A stretch of 64,000 nt of DNA, taken from the NCBI GenBank assembly GCA_900471525.1, contig UCEZ01000032.1, positions 19,195 through 83,194 on the forward strand. The letters are read 5' to 3'. Numbering within the stretch: the first letter of the stretch is position 1; each line of letters opens with the position of its first letter. This document shows, piece after piece, positions 27,755 to 37,366 of the stretch. The notes beneath the pieces were generated by a model that was not told the DNA's origin, searched no databases, and saw only the letters and a list, made by a program, of their open reading frames with translations. The translations under genes were made by a program, and so were the position numbers. This DNA comes from Hyphomicrobiales bacterium. GTDB lineage: Bacteria; Pseudomonadota; Alphaproteobacteria; Rhizobiales; Rhizobiaceae.

Positions 27755-28990
27755 ATGTATGAATATGCCATTGCCTGGGACTGGCTGACCTTCGCCGTCC
27801 GCTGGCTTCACGTCATCACCGGTATCGCCTGGATCGGTTCGTCGTTCTATTTCGTCGCGCTCGATCTTGGCTTGCGCAAACGCCCGGATCTGCCCGCCGG
27901 CGCCCATGGCGAGGAATGGCAGGTCCATGGCGGCGGCTTCTACCACATCCAGAAATATCTGGTGGCGCCGTCCAACATGCCGGAGCACCTGATCTGGTTC
28001 AAATGGGAAAGCTATGTCACCTGGCTGTCGGGCTTCGGCATGCTGGCACTTGTCTACTATGCCGGCGCCGACCTCTACCTGATCGATCCGAACGTGCTGG
28101 ATGTTTCCAAGCCCGTCGCCATCGGCATCTCGCTGGCCTCGCTGGCCTTCGGCTGGATCATCTATGACCTGCTCTGCAAGTCGCCCTTCGGCAATGACAA
28201 TACGCGGCTGATGGTGGCACTCTACTTCATCCTGGTCGCGGTTGCCTGGGGTTACACCCAGCTTTTCACGGGCCGCGCCGCCTTCCTGCATCTTGGCGCC
28301 TTCACGGCGACGATCATGTCGGCCAACGTATTCTTCATCATCATGCCGAACCAGCGCATCGTCGTCGCCGACCTGATTGCGGGCCGCACGCCGGATGCGA
28401 AATACGGCAAGATTGCGAAGCAGCGTTCGACGCACAACAACTACCTGACGCTGCCCGTCTTGTTCCTGATGCTGTCGAACCACTATCCGCTGGCGTTCGG
28501 GACGCAGTTCAACTGGATCATCGCCTCGCTGGTCTTCCTGATGGGCGTCACCATCCGGCACTATTTCAACACGCGTCATGCCAATGCCGGCAATCCGACC
28601 TGGACCTGGCTGGCGACCGTGCTCCTCTTCATTGCCATCATGTGGCTTTCGACCGTGCCGAAGATCCTGACAGGTGAGCCGGAAAAGGTCGCGGCGTCGC
28701 AGCAGCCGTTCATCACGGCGGAGGCCTTTCCGAAGGTGCGCGATACGATCCTCGGGCGCTGTTCCATGTGCCATGCCAAGGAGCCGGGATGGGAGGGCAT
28801 GATCGTGCCACCCAAGGGGGTGACACTGGAAAATGACGCCGAGATTGCCGCCCATGCCCGCGAAATCTATCTGCAGGCGGGACGCTCCCATGCGATGCCG
28901 CCTGCGAATGTGACTGCCGTCACCGACGACGAGCGCAAGCTTTTGGTCGCCTGGTACGAGACAGTTGTAAACGGAGGAAAAACCCAATGA
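27755..28990 (+). CDS. puuD: Membrane-bound urate hydroxylase with C-terminal cytochrome c domain
   Basis: A 411-residue PuuD-type urate oxidase: an N-terminal multi-helix membrane domain (about residues 10-310; WLHVITGIAWIGSSFYFVAL) and a C-terminal c-type haem domain with CSMCH. It oxidises urate to 5-hydroxyisourate and passes electrons to the respiratory chain, unlike soluble oxygen-dependent UOX. The ATG at 27755 after GGGGGAG replaces a longer frame that adds 27 unrelated residues. It overlaps guaD by four bases. Confidence 0.94.
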   Translation: MYEYAIAWDWLTFAVRWLHVITGIAWIGSSFYFVALDLGLRKRPDLPAGAHGEEWQVHGGGFYHIQKYLVAPSNMPEHLIWFKWESYVTWLSGFGMLALVYYAGADLYLIDPNVLDVSKPVAIGISLASLAFGWIIYDLLCKSPFGNDNTRLMVALYFILVAVAWGYTQLFTGRAAFLHLGAFTATIMSANVFFIIMPNQRIVVADLIAGRTPDAKYGKIAKQRSTHNNYLTLPVLFLMLSNHYPLAFGTQFNWIIASLVFLMGVTIRHYFNTRHANAGNPTWTWLATVLLFIAIMWLSTVPKILTGEPEKVAASQQPFITAEAFPKVRDTILGRCSMCHAKEPGWEGMIVPPKGVTLENDAEIAAHAREIYLQAGRSHAMPPANVTAVTDDERKLLVAWYETVVNGGKTQ

Positions 28991-30318
28991 TAGAACTCCT
29001 GATCCGCGGACGCGTTCTTACTTTCGTCAATGAGCCGCAGGGTATCGATGATACCGCATCCTATCGCTACGTGGAGGATGGAGCGGTGCTGGTGCGCAAC
29101 GGCAAGGTGGCAATGGCGGGAGACCATGCCGAAGTAAGCCGGATGGCCGCTCCCGGCGTCACCGTCGCCGACCACCGGCCGCACCTGATATTGCCGGGGC
29201 TGATCGACACGCACCTGCATTTCCCGCAGACGCAGGCGATCGCCTCCTATGGCGCGCAGCTGCTCGAATGGCTGAACACCTACATCTTCGTCGAGGAGCA
29301 GAAATTCGCCGAGCCGGAACACGCGGCGTTCATCGCCGGGCGGTTCATGGACGAGCTTCTGTCGAATGGCACGACGACGGCGGTTGCCTATTGCTCGGTG
29401 CATCCGCAGAGCGTCGATGCCTATTTCACGGCGGCCGAGCAGCGCGGCATGCTGATGGTCGGCGGCAAGGTGATGATGGACCGCAACGCGCCGGACGCTC
29501 TGCGCGACACGCCGCAACAGGGCTATGACGAGACCAAGCGGCTGATCGGCAAATGGCATGGCCGGGGACGGGCGCACTATGCGATCAGCCCGCGCTTTGC
29601 CATCACCTCGACGCCGGAGCAGATGGAGATGAGCCAAGCGCTGGTCGCCGAGCACCGTGATTGCTACGTGCAGACGCATCTGTCCGAAAACAAGGACGAG
29701 ATCGCCTTTGCCACCTCGCTCTATCCGGATGCCAAGGACTACACCGACATCTATGCCCGCTACGATCTGCTGACCGATAAGACGCTGCTCGGGCACTGCA
29801 TCTATCTGAGCGACCGGGAGATTTCGGTGCTGGCCGAGACCGGCGCCGTCGGCGTGTTCTGCCCGACCTCCAATCTCTTCCTCGGCTCCGGCCTGTTCGA
29901 CCGCGACCGGTTCGACAAGCTCGGCGCCCGCTGGTCGGTGGCGACCGATGTCGGGGCGGGCACCAGCTTCTCGATGCTGGAGACGATGGACGAAGCCTAC
30001 AAGGTGCTGCACCTGCAGGGTCAGCGGCTGTCGCCGCTCAACTCCTTCTACCGCATGACGCTCGGCAATGCCCGGGCGCTGGGGCTCGAGAACCGCATAG
30101 GTTCGCTGCATGCGGGCGCCGACGCCGATATCATCGTGCTCGACTCGAGTGGCAAATCGGCGATGGAACTCAGGATGCGGACGGCAAAATCGCTGACCGA
30201 CGAGCTTTTTATCCTGCAGACCATGGGCGACGATCGTTGCGTGGCCGAGGTTTATGTGGCCGGCAAGGCGATGAAGGGGCGGAAGGCGGCCGCGAAGCGG
30301 GAGCTGGAGACGGTGTGA
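28987..30318 (+). CDS. guaD: Guanine deaminase
   Basis: A 443-residue amidohydrolase with the metal-binding HLHFPQ motif, the later histidines (THLSENKDE, LGHCIYLS) and the aspartate in ATDVGAGTSFSMLETM, as in zinc-dependent guanine deaminases. It converts guanine to xanthine, feeding XdhAB. Its start overlaps the puuD stop (ATGA), so the two are coupled. Confidence 0.94.
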   Translation: MIELLIRGRVLTFVNEPQGIDDTASYRYVEDGAVLVRNGKVAMAGDHAEVSRMAAPGVTVADHRPHLILPGLIDTHLHFPQTQAIASYGAQLLEWLNTYIFVEEQKFAEPEHAAFIAGRFMDELLSNGTTTAVAYCSVHPQSVDAYFTAAEQRGMLMVGGKVMMDRNAPDALRDTPQQGYDETKRLIGKWHGRGRAHYAISPRFAITSTPEQMEMSQALVAEHRDCYVQTHLSENKDEIAFATSLYPDAKDYTDIYARYDLLTDKTLLGHCIYLSDREISVLAETGAVGVFCPTSNLFLGSGLFDRDRFDKLGARWSVATDVGAGTSFSMLETMDEAYKVLHLQGQRLSPLNSFYRMTLGNARALGLENRIGSLHAGADADIIVLDSSGKSAMELRMRTAKSLTDELFILQTMGDDRCVAEVYVAGKAMKGRKAAAKRELETV

Positions 30319-31238
30319 TGTTTTTACCCTCCCCTTGAGGGGGAGGGTCGGAGCGCATGCGAGGTGATGAGGGGGTGGTTCGGCAAAGTCGGAGTGATGG
30401 CTTCGCCCCCCTCATCCGGCGCTTTGCGCGACCTTCTCCCCGCTGGGGAGAAGAGGGAGGTCGCGGTTCCCCAACGCCTTCAGCCACGCCCGGAAAAGTC
30501 CGCCGTGGTCTTGCTTCATGCTTACTTGGCCGGGGCGCTGGAAAGTGCCGAGACTTAAGTAATTTTATATGACGCCTTCCAGCGCCCCGTTCGATGGTCG
30601 TCGGCGGCAACTCGGCTCCTCTACGGCCGACATTCGCGTCAACCTTCTGTGCCGCACAGGCACGTCCGCAGCCGCATCAGCCTGCGGAGGGGAACCATTT
30701 TCTGATCGCCCACCGGATGAAGGCCTACGTCCTTCCAACACCCGGCATCGGCCCCGCCTCACTGCTACGCCTAGCAGTCTAGCCGATGACAGGACGCAAT
30801 GATGATGGCACAGGTTTTAAGGGCGGGGATTTGCGGGGATGAAACTGCCGGCGTGAGTATCCGATCTATCCACTCTCTTGGTCATCCTCGGGCTTGCCCC
30901 GAGGATCCAGGTTCCAACGACAAGACGCACTTGTGTCATGGATCCTGGGGCAAGCCCCGAGGATGACGACTTATGCAGCAACGGCTTCCATGCAACCGAG
31001 ACGCAGCGACTGGATCCCCGCCACAAGACTGACAAGACGGGGATGGGGTCGCGCGCCAATTCTTCCTTGAGAGCGGTGGCGAAGCGACGGTCCCGGGCGC
31101 TCCCGGAGCTCCAATCGCCGTTCCGTACGTAAGAAAGATCGGATTCAATCTTTGTTGGTAATTTTCCGTTAGGAATTGACGGCAGTGGGTCTTGGCGGCG
31201 GGGGTGCTGCCGGCTGTTTGTTTTGCGTACGGGTTCCT
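30319..31238. other. Non-coding region with intergenic repeats (920 bp)
   Basis: No gene is supported here. A hairpin directly after guaD (CCCTCCCC-TTG-AGGGGGAGGG, 30331-30350) may end the puuD-guaD transcript. A CCCCTCATCCGGC element (30403-30425) resembles the one at 19320-19475. A larger inverted repeat follows at 30888-30967. The rest has no codon bias or ribosome sites. Candidate promoters for the GH25 gene lie in the last 100 bp. Confidence 0.6.
30888..30967. repeat. Imperfect inverted repeat, rhizobial palindromic element
   Basis: GGTCATCCTCGGGCTTGCCC near 30888 reappears inverted as GGGGCAAGCCCCGAGGATGA at 30947-30966, with GGATCC boxes inside both arms. The whole forms a long stem with a roughly 20-base loop region. 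Its GTCATCCTCGGGCTTG core is a frequent dispersed element in rhizobial genomes. Confidence 0.65.
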
Positions 31239-32252
31239 ATGCGTCTATCGGCTGTTCCAGCAATCTTCCTTGCCGGCCTCGTTTTGGCGGGCTGCACATC
31301 CAGTTCCGGACCGGAAAGCCTGTCGGTCGGGCTACCGTCGAAGGAGACGACCAGCTCCGTGGCCCCGGTACCGACGGCCGATGTCGGCGCGGTCATCGCG
31401 CAGGCCGAAAATCATCCGGAGCAGCTGGCATGGGCCGGCCAGGTGCCGCAACCGCAGGCGTTCGAATCCATGACGACCGAGGGCATGGCCGTTCCGGCGG
31501 AGCGGCCGATGGCGCTGATCGTTCCGGATGACCCGGCCGGCAATACTGTCCGCACCCGGCGCGGGCAGATCTACAGCCGCCAGTTCCGCGATGCGCATCC
31601 GATCAATTTCGGCTCCGCTTCGCCCCGGAAACTGGCTGTGCATGGCGTCGATATTTCACGCTGGCAGGGCGAGATCGATTGGGAGAAGCTGCGCACGCAG
31701 GGCGCCAACTTCGCCTATATCAAGGCGACCGACGGGGGCGACCATCTTGACCCGATGTTCAAGAAGAACTGGAAGCGGGCGAAGGATGCAGGGCTGAAGC
31801 GGGGTGCCTATCACTTCTTCTACTGGTGCCGCACCGCCGGCGAGCAGGCCGACTGGTTCATCCGCAACGTGCCGCGCGATCCCAACGCGCTGCCGCCGGT
31901 GATCGACGTCGAATATAACGGCGAATCGAGCTGCAAGCGGCGCGTGTCGCGTGAAAACGTGCTGGAGAAGATGCAGGTCTTCATGGACAAGCTGGAGCGC
32001 CACTACGGCAAGCGCCCGGTGATCTATACGGCGCCGGATTTCTACCGCGACAATCTGAGGGGCGAATTCCCGAACCACCCGTTCTGGCTGCGTTCGGTCG
32101 CTGCTCATCCGTCGAAAATCTATCCGGGCCGCAAATGGCTGTTCTGGCAATATTCCGGCTCGGGCCTGTCGCACGGCGTCGAGGGCAGGATCGACCTCAA
32201 TGTGTTCCATGGCAGCGAGGATGACTGGCACGATTGGGTGGCGCGGAACTGA
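31239..32252 (+). CDS. GH25 muramidase lipoprotein
   Basis: A 337-residue lipoprotein: the start at 31239 gives MRLSAVPAIFLAGLVLAGC with lipobox LAGC. After a linker (about residues 20-130) comes a GH25 lysozyme domain from about 135 (HGVDISRWQGEIDWEKLRTQ, FAYIKATDGGDHLDP, GAYHFFYWC, PPVIDVEYNG), which includes the DxE-type catalytic pair. It would cut or remodel peptidoglycan from the outer-membrane side of the periplasm. The longer frame would remove the signal peptide. A partial copy of its 3' end lies at 39113-39187. Confidence 0.92.
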   Translation: MRLSAVPAIFLAGLVLAGCTSSSGPESLSVGLPSKETTSSVAPVPTADVGAVIAQAENHPEQLAWAGQVPQPQAFESMTTEGMAVPAERPMALIVPDDPAGNTVRTRRGQIYSRQFRDAHPINFGSASPRKLAVHGVDISRWQGEIDWEKLRTQGANFAYIKATDGGDHLDPMFKKNWKRAKDAGLKRGAYHFFYWCRTAGEQADWFIRNVPRDPNALPPVIDVEYNGESSCKRRVSRENVLEKMQVFMDKLERHYGKRPVIYTAPDFYRDNLRGEFPNHPFWLRSVAAHPSKIYPGRKWLFWQYSGSGLSHGVEGRIDLNVFHGSEDDWHDWVARN

Positions 32253-32260
32253 GGCAAGGG

Positions 32261-32542
32261 ATGGATTGGAAGTTTCAAGACCCGCCCAATTTGGCTGTGA
32301 TAGTCCATCGCACGGTTCTCTATTCCGGGGAGTGGATCGCTTATGTCTCCCATGACGCGGATGACGGCGGTTGGCAATTTCACAGTCGTGAAGTTCTCAC
32401 GGCAGAAGAGGCGGCGGTTGTCAGCTTGCAAAACATTTTAGAACTGGATGCAGGTATTGCAGATTTGGCCGATCTGCCGATGGGTTGGCATGCGTGGCGC
32501 GAGGAACCTGCATCGACATGGCAGCGAAGTCCAACCGTGTAA
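32261..32542 (+). CDS. Small DUF2185-like protein
   Basis: A 93-residue soluble protein. Its centre (IAYVSHDADDGGWQFHS) and the tail AGIADLADLPMGWHAWRE resemble DUF2185-type small proteins, some of which are annotated as immunity-like. The ATG at 32261 has AGGCAAGGG ahead of it. It follows the lysozyme gene by eight bases, so the two may be co-transcribed. Function is unknown; a link to the muramidase is only positional. Confidence 0.65.
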   Translation: MDWKFQDPPNLAVIVHRTVLYSGEWIAYVSHDADDGGWQFHSREVLTAEEAAVVSLQNILELDAGIADLADLPMGWHAWREEPASTWQRSPTV

Positions 32543-32623
32543 TTCTATCCGCAATGGTTGTTCTTGCGCTGCCGGGCTCCGCCCTCGACGGAGCGGAGCC
32601 GCTGATCCGGCTCGCCCTGCCGA

Positions 32624-33841
32624 TCACGCTGCTTGTGCGAGCACCGGCTGGGCTTTCGGGAACGGCCTGAAGGTCATGGCAATCAGGAAGGCGCCGATGC
32701 CGATGCCCCAGGCGCCGATATAGAGCCAGCTATAGGTCGCGAACGTATCGTAGATCAGGCCACCCGCCACCGGGCCTGTGGCCATGCCGAGGCTGCCGGC
32801 CATGGCGGTTCCGCCGATGACGGTGCCCATCATCCGCTGCGGAAAATTTTCGCGCGCCAGCACCGCATAGAGCGGCATGACGCCGGCATAGATGAAGCCG
32901 AACAGGGCAGCCACAGCGTAGAATGCGGAGAGTTCGCGCACGAAGACATAAGCAAGGGCTCCGAAGGCCTGGATGAGCAGGCCGATGACCAGAATGCGTT
33001 TGGCGCCGAACCGGTCTCCGAGAAGACCGAAGGCCACGCGGCCGCCCATGCCGGCGAGCCCTTCAACGCTGTAGATCGACACGGCGGCGATCATCGGAAT
33101 GCCGCAGCTGATAGCATAGCTCACGGTGTGGAAGATCGGGCCGGAATGGGTGGCGCAGCAGAAGAAATTGGTGAGCAGCAGGACGATGAACTGCGGTGAC
33201 TTCATCGCCTGGCTCATGGTCATCCCAGACTGTGGACCTGCATCCCCGGAGGCGCCGGCGCTCTCGTGCTCCTGGACCGGCGGGCTGCGCACCAGAAACG
33301 AAACGGGGATCATGATGGCTGCGGCAAGGGCGGCGATGATCAGCATCGAGGTTCGCCAGTCGTAGACGGAGACGAGCCAGGCTGCGAGCGGCGACATGGT
33401 CATCGGCGCCATGCCCATGCCGGCCGAGACGAGGGAAACGGCAAGGCTGCGATGGGTATCGAACCAGCCGGTGACGCAGGCCATCATCGGTGCGAAGATT
33501 GCGGCGGTCGCGCCGCCGACGACGAGGCCGAAAACCAGCTGGAACTCGACAAGCGACGTCGCCCGGCTGGCGATGGCAAGGCTTGCTGCAAGGATCGCCG
33601 ATCCGGCCAGCACGATGACGCGGGGACCCCAGCGATCCGACAGGGTACCCCAAAACATGCTGGCGAGCGCCATGGCAAGGAAGCCGATGGTCATGGCGCT
33701 CGATACGCCGGTGACCGACCAGCCGGTATCGCGCGAAATGGGAAGGAGGAAGACCGGCAGGGAAAACATGGCGCCGATGGCCATGCAGCCGAGCAGACCG
33801 CCGGCAGCGACGATGACCCAGCGATAGGAAGAAGCGTGCAT
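32624..33841 (-). CDS. MFS transporter (monocarboxylate/OxlT-like)
   Basis: A 405-residue protein with twelve predicted membrane helices and the loop GTLSDRWGPRVIVLAGSAIL of the major facilitator superfamily. It resembles MFS members related to oxalate/formate and monocarboxylate porters. The start at 33841 (GGAGACAAGC before ATG) gives MHASSYRWVIVAAGG; the longest frame adds 13 residues. Substrate is unknown, and the neighbours do not suggest one. Confidence 0.88.
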   Translation of the reverse strand: MHASSYRWVIVAAGGLLGCMAIGAMFSLPVFLLPISRDTGWSVTGVSSAMTIGFLAMALASMFWGTLSDRWGPRVIVLAGSAILAASLAIASRATSLVEFQLVFGLVVGGATAAIFAPMMACVTGWFDTHRSLAVSLVSAGMGMAPMTMSPLAAWLVSVYDWRTSMLIIAALAAAIMIPVSFLVRSPPVQEHESAGASGDAGPQSGMTMSQAMKSPQFIVLLLTNFFCCATHSGPIFHTVSYAISCGIPMIAAVSIYSVEGLAGMGGRVAFGLLGDRFGAKRILVIGLLIQAFGALAYVFVRELSAFYAVAALFGFIYAGVMPLYAVLARENFPQRMMGTVIGGTAMAGSLGMATGPVAGGLIYDTFATYSWLYIGAWGIGIGAFLIAMTFRPFPKAQPVLAQAA

Positions 33842-34012
33842 GCTTGTCTCCGTTTCAATGATCCGATGCTTCTGCGTCAACCGGCCGGATTGTCAGCCGG
33901 TTGTGCCGCTGCGTCTATCGCCGGATGGCGTGAGCCCGGCTGAAGTCTACGACGATGTCCGGCTGGCGCAAGAGCGGCGCCAAAGCCCTGCCGGACCGGG
34001 CAGCGCGCTGCA

Positions 34013-34486
34013 CTAGACCGCCAGCGCCCGCTCGGCCGAGGTCATGGGATCGCCGATATTGGGCTCTCCCTTGCCGGTCTCGATCAGGTTGCGCAGGCTG
34101 CTGTTGATGTAGGTGCCCCATCCTTGCGAGCAGGCATCGTAGCATTCGTATTCGGGCGTGAGACCATGGTGGGTGAGGCGGACTTCCGTCCTGCCGCCGG
34201 CCCTTGAGATATCGAAGACGACGTCCGTATCCTTCCACTCGGTCTCGTCGCTGGTGAAGCTGAAATAATTGTCCAGCACCAGCCAGGCGACCTTCTTGCC
34301 GGGAACCAGTTCCGTCACCCTGATCCTGCAGCGGTGGACGTCCTGGTAGTGGTAATCGAACTCGTCACCGATCCTGTCAGTGGGGCCTTCAATGGCCTCG
34401 GACCACCATCCGCGCACATTGTTGATGGCGGCAAAGGCGACGTCCGGCGTTTGGTCGACGGTAAAACTGGTGGTGAAGCTGTTCAT
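34013..34486 (-). CDS. SRPBCC/AHSA1-domain protein
   Basis: A 157-residue START-like (SRPBCC) protein: an opening FTVDQTPDVAFAAINNVRGW, a central strand-rich region and a long C-terminal helix (ACSQGWGTYINSSLRNLI). It carries a hydrophobic ligand cavity in this family, and a specific role is not predictable. The start at 34486 has the AAAGGAG site. It follows a second SRPBCC gene by 70 bp and is probably co-transcribed with it. Confidence 0.85.
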   Translation of the reverse strand: MNSFTTSFTVDQTPDVAFAAINNVRGWWSEAIEGPTDRIGDEFDYHYQDVHRCRIRVTELVPGKKVAWLVLDNYFSFTSDETEWKDTDVVFDISRAGGRTEVRLTHHGLTPEYECYDACSQGWGTYINSSLRNLIETGKGEPNIGDPMTSAERALAV

Positions 34487-34556
34487 GGCGATCTCCTTTT
34501 CGGTTAAGGTATTGTCCTGCAAGCTGACCTCGCGGGACTGAAACAAGCATGTTGCA

Positions 34557-35090
34557 TCAGGCCGGCATGCGCCGGTCGTATTCGGCCCTGAGACGGAGCC
34601 ATCCATCCCAGAACGGCTCAGGTTCCTTGCCGGTGGCGTGGGCAGCCAGGATGTCGAGGTGCATGTGCCAACCGGCGCCAAACATCAGGATGGCGGTGCG
34701 GTCGGGCAGGCTGCGGTGAATGACGGTCAAGAGCACGTCCTTGCCTCGTGGTTCCAGTTCAAAGGAAACACCGCCGGTACTGCCCCAGGAAATGGCGAGC
34801 TTGCGCGGCGGATCGATCTCGGTGATCCGGCTCTGCATGCGCTGTTCCTCGGGAAAGCCGGCGGGCCGCTCGCCGGCCGGGTTTGTCAATTCGTCGTTGC
34901 GCCAGACCAGTTCGAAAGGTTCGTCGAGTTTCATCGGCATCTCGCCTGCCGCCAGCCACAGGCGGCGCAGGTCGCTTTTGGTGAGATAGGCCCAGACCCG
35001 CTCGATCGGGCCTGGCAGAAGGCGCTCCAGCTTCAGCGTGGCGGGCTCGATCAGAACGCCATAGGCGCTGAAGGTCGCAAGCTCGTTCAT
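34557..35090 (-). CDS. SRPBCC/AHSA1-domain protein, formerly paired with an ArsR gene
   Basis: A 177-residue AHSA1-type protein (LERLLPGPIERVWAYLTKSD, RLWLAAGEM, ARVTEIDPPRKL-like centre). In many proteobacteria such genes follow an ArsR regulator in an operon. Here the open frame continues upstream into an ArsR N-terminus, but the ribosome site GGAGAAGACC supports translation from 35090. The fused longer frame (231 residues) has a broken ArsR domain and is treated as a relic. Confidence 0.82.
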   Translation of the reverse strand: MNELATFSAYGVLIEPATLKLERLLPGPIERVWAYLTKSDLRRLWLAAGEMPMKLDEPFELVWRNDELTNPAGERPAGFPEEQRMQSRITEIDPPRKLAISWGSTGGVSFELEPRGKDVLLTVIHRSLPDRTAILMFGAGWHMHLDILAAHATGKEPEPFWDGWLRLRAEYDRRMPA

Positions 35091-35165
35091 GGTCTTCTCC
35101 TTTTGACTGCGATCAACACGGTGGGTGCCGCAATCGGGATTGATGCCGGGGACAGCAGTTGACGA

Positions 35166-35252
35166 TTGGCTCACCGTCCGCTTGCCGACCGCGAATTCAC
35201 GCTGCATCCGGCGGCGCGTAATGTCGCCGAGAGCGTGAAAGACGGAGTTCAT
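35166..35252 (-). pseudogene. Truncated ArsR-type regulator remnant
   Basis: About 29 codons begin MNSVFHALGDITRRRMQREF and continue to KRTVSQ, the start of an ArsR winged-helix regulator of the type found before AHSA1 genes. The recognition helix and wing are missing. The frame runs instead into unrelated sequence and on into the SRPBCC gene. The deletion appears to have removed the rest of the regulator. Repression through this product is unlikely. Confidence 0.7.
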
Positions 35253-35530
35253 TTGGTGCGCTTATCGTTCAACCATATGGATGAATATAGACTTGCGATC
35301 TTGAATAGTCAACTGATTGGTTGAATGTTTGATGATGTCGCTGAATGACAGGCCTATCGTTTGCGGTAACGTCACGGAAAAGCGATCTGCAGACGGCACG
35401 CTGAAGGTCTTCGCATGGTGGCAGCTGTGGCTTGCGGCCAGAGCGGCATTGCTTTTTAACGGTTTTCAGTGATCCTTATGTAAGCAAGCACAGACCACAA
35501 TCAGACCGGGGCTCCCAGGAGGTGGTTCAG

Positions 35531-37366
35531 ATGTCCTCCGTCGATTCTCTCGCGGCGAGATTGCTGTCGGCGACATTGATGTTCGATCGGACGTCGTTGG
35601 TGGCGCTTGAGGCTTTGGCCGCCGAATCCGACCGCCGGGTCTTGCGGCGCGGCGAGGTTCTGGTTCGCGAAGGCGATCCGTCTGACAAGTTCTTCATCGT
35701 ACAGTCGGGCCGCTTTACCGTGCACAAGGGAGATTCGACGGCCTCGATCGCCGAAATCGGTCAGGGCGAACTCGTCGGCGAGGTCGGTTTCTTCGCAGGA
35801 CTGCCGCGCACGGCGACCGTCCTTGCGGCGCGCGATTCGATCGTCCTTGAAATCTGTGGGTGTGATTTCGAGAAGGCGGCCGAGGCCCTGCCGAGCCTGC
35901 GACAGGCGGTCACGACATTTCTGGCGCGCCGGTTTGCGGCGCAGTCTCCGAGTTCGGCGCTCCTCAAGCAGGCTGCCAGGATCCGGACGCTTGCGATCAT
36001 TCCGGCCGGCGGAAGCCGTATTTCACCGGTCTTCATCCGGCGTCTGCAGGAGGCGTTCGACGCCGATACGGACGCCCGGTTCGTCGCTCGAGCCGACATT
36101 CACGCGCGGTTCGCGGGTCTTGCCGTCGATGACCAGCCGGTTTTGAACTGGTTGAACGAGCTGGAGGCGGAAACCGAAATCATCGTCTACGTTGCCGACG
36201 AAGAGGCGAATGATTGGACACGCGTGTGCATTCGCCAGGCCGATACCGTCCTGTTGCTTGCCGACGCCTCCTGTTCGCCTCGGCTGAACCCATCCGAGGC
36301 ACTGGCGCTATCGGTTCATCCACCATCGGCCGGGCGGCTCGTCCTCATTCACGACGCGCGCTCGACAGCAGTCTCCGGTACCTCCGCATGGCTTGATGAG
36401 CGTCCTCATATTGGCCAGCATCATCATGTTGCGCTGGAGGACGGGTCTGACATAGAGCGACTGGTCCGATTTATCTCCGGCAAGGCACGGGGCTTCGTGG
36501 CGGCGGGCGGTGGGTCCCTCGGCAGCGCCCATCTCGGCGTCTACAAGGCTTTCGTCGAGGCGGGTGCTTGCTTCGACTATCTCGGGGGCACGAGTTCCGG
36601 AGCGGCGATGATGGCCGGTTTTGCAAGCGGGTTGGATGCAGACGAGATCGACCGGGGCACGCATGACATATTCATCAGGAGCCGGGCGTTTCGCCGCCTC
36701 ACCGTGCCGCATTTCGCACTCCTGGATCATAAGGTTTTCGATCAGGCCCTTCGCTCGGAATACAGCGAGGTTCTCATCGAGGATCTCTGGCTTCCGTTCT
36801 TTGCGCTTTCGAGCAATCTGAGCAGTCGCCAGCCCCATGTCCACCGTCGTGGGAAGCTCTGGCAGGCCGTTCGGGCGTCCGGCTCGATCCCGGGTGTCCT
36901 GCCGCCGTTCTTTACGACTGATGGCGATATGCTGGTGGACGGCGCTATCATGAACAATCTGCCGCTGGAGCAGATGAAGGAACTGAAGACCGGACCGAAT
37001 GTCGTCGTGAGCCTGGGGTCGAACGCACCGCAGAAATACCGCATCGATTATGACCGCATTCCCGGAGCTACCGAACTGGCCGTCGCCTGGCTGAACCCTT
37101 TCGGTCGCGATCGCTTGCCAAAGGTCCCCAGCATGCTTCAGGTCATTGCTGCGAGCATGCTGGCGCACCGGCCACCGGACATTGCACTTGGTGACGAGGA
37201 TGTCTCGGTCTGCCCACAGCTTACCAACCCGATCGGATTCATGGACTGGAGCCGGCATTCCGAGTTGTTTTCGGACGCCTACGCCTGGACGAGCCGATGG
37301 ATCGAAGACCGTCTGCGCGAGAATGACCCAGGGCTTCGAGCCGTGCTTGGTGCGCCACACGGTTAG
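35531..37366 (+). CDS. Cyclic-nucleotide-binding-domain patatin-like phospholipase (NTE type)
   Basis: A 611-residue protein. Residues about 15-140 are a cNMP-binding domain (LRRGEVLVREGDPSDKFFIV, GELVGEVGFFAGLPRTATVL). A middle module follows, and about 345-540 is a patatin domain with GGGSLGSAHLGVYKA, the nucleophile elbow GGTSSG and the partner motif VDGAIMNNLP. This matches neuropathy-target-esterase-type lysophospholipases. The start at 35531 follows GGAGGTGGTTCAG. A role in membrane lipid turnover under a nucleotide signal is inferred; it stands alone with no obvious operon partner. Confidence 0.9.
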   Translation: MSSVDSLAARLLSATLMFDRTSLVALEALAAESDRRVLRRGEVLVREGDPSDKFFIVQSGRFTVHKGDSTASIAEIGQGELVGEVGFFAGLPRTATVLAARDSIVLEICGCDFEKAAEALPSLRQAVTTFLARRFAAQSPSSALLKQAARIRTLAIIPAGGSRISPVFIRRLQEAFDADTDARFVARADIHARFAGLAVDDQPVLNWLNELEAETEIIVYVADEEANDWTRVCIRQADTVLLLADASCSPRLNPSEALALSVHPPSAGRLVLIHDARSTAVSGTSAWLDERPHIGQHHHVALEDGSDIERLVRFISGKARGFVAAGGGSLGSAHLGVYKAFVEAGACFDYLGGTSSGAAMMAGFASGLDADEIDRGTHDIFIRSRAFRRLTVPHFALLDHKVFDQALRSEYSEVLIEDLWLPFFALSSNLSSRQPHVHRRGKLWQAVRASGSIPGVLPPFFTTDGDMLVDGAIMNNLPLEQMKELKTGPNVVVSLGSNAPQKYRIDYDRIPGATELAVAWLNPFGRDRLPKVPSMLQVIAASMLAHRPPDIALGDEDVSVCPQLTNPIGFMDWSRHSELFSDAYAWTSRWIEDRLRENDPGLRAVLGAPHG

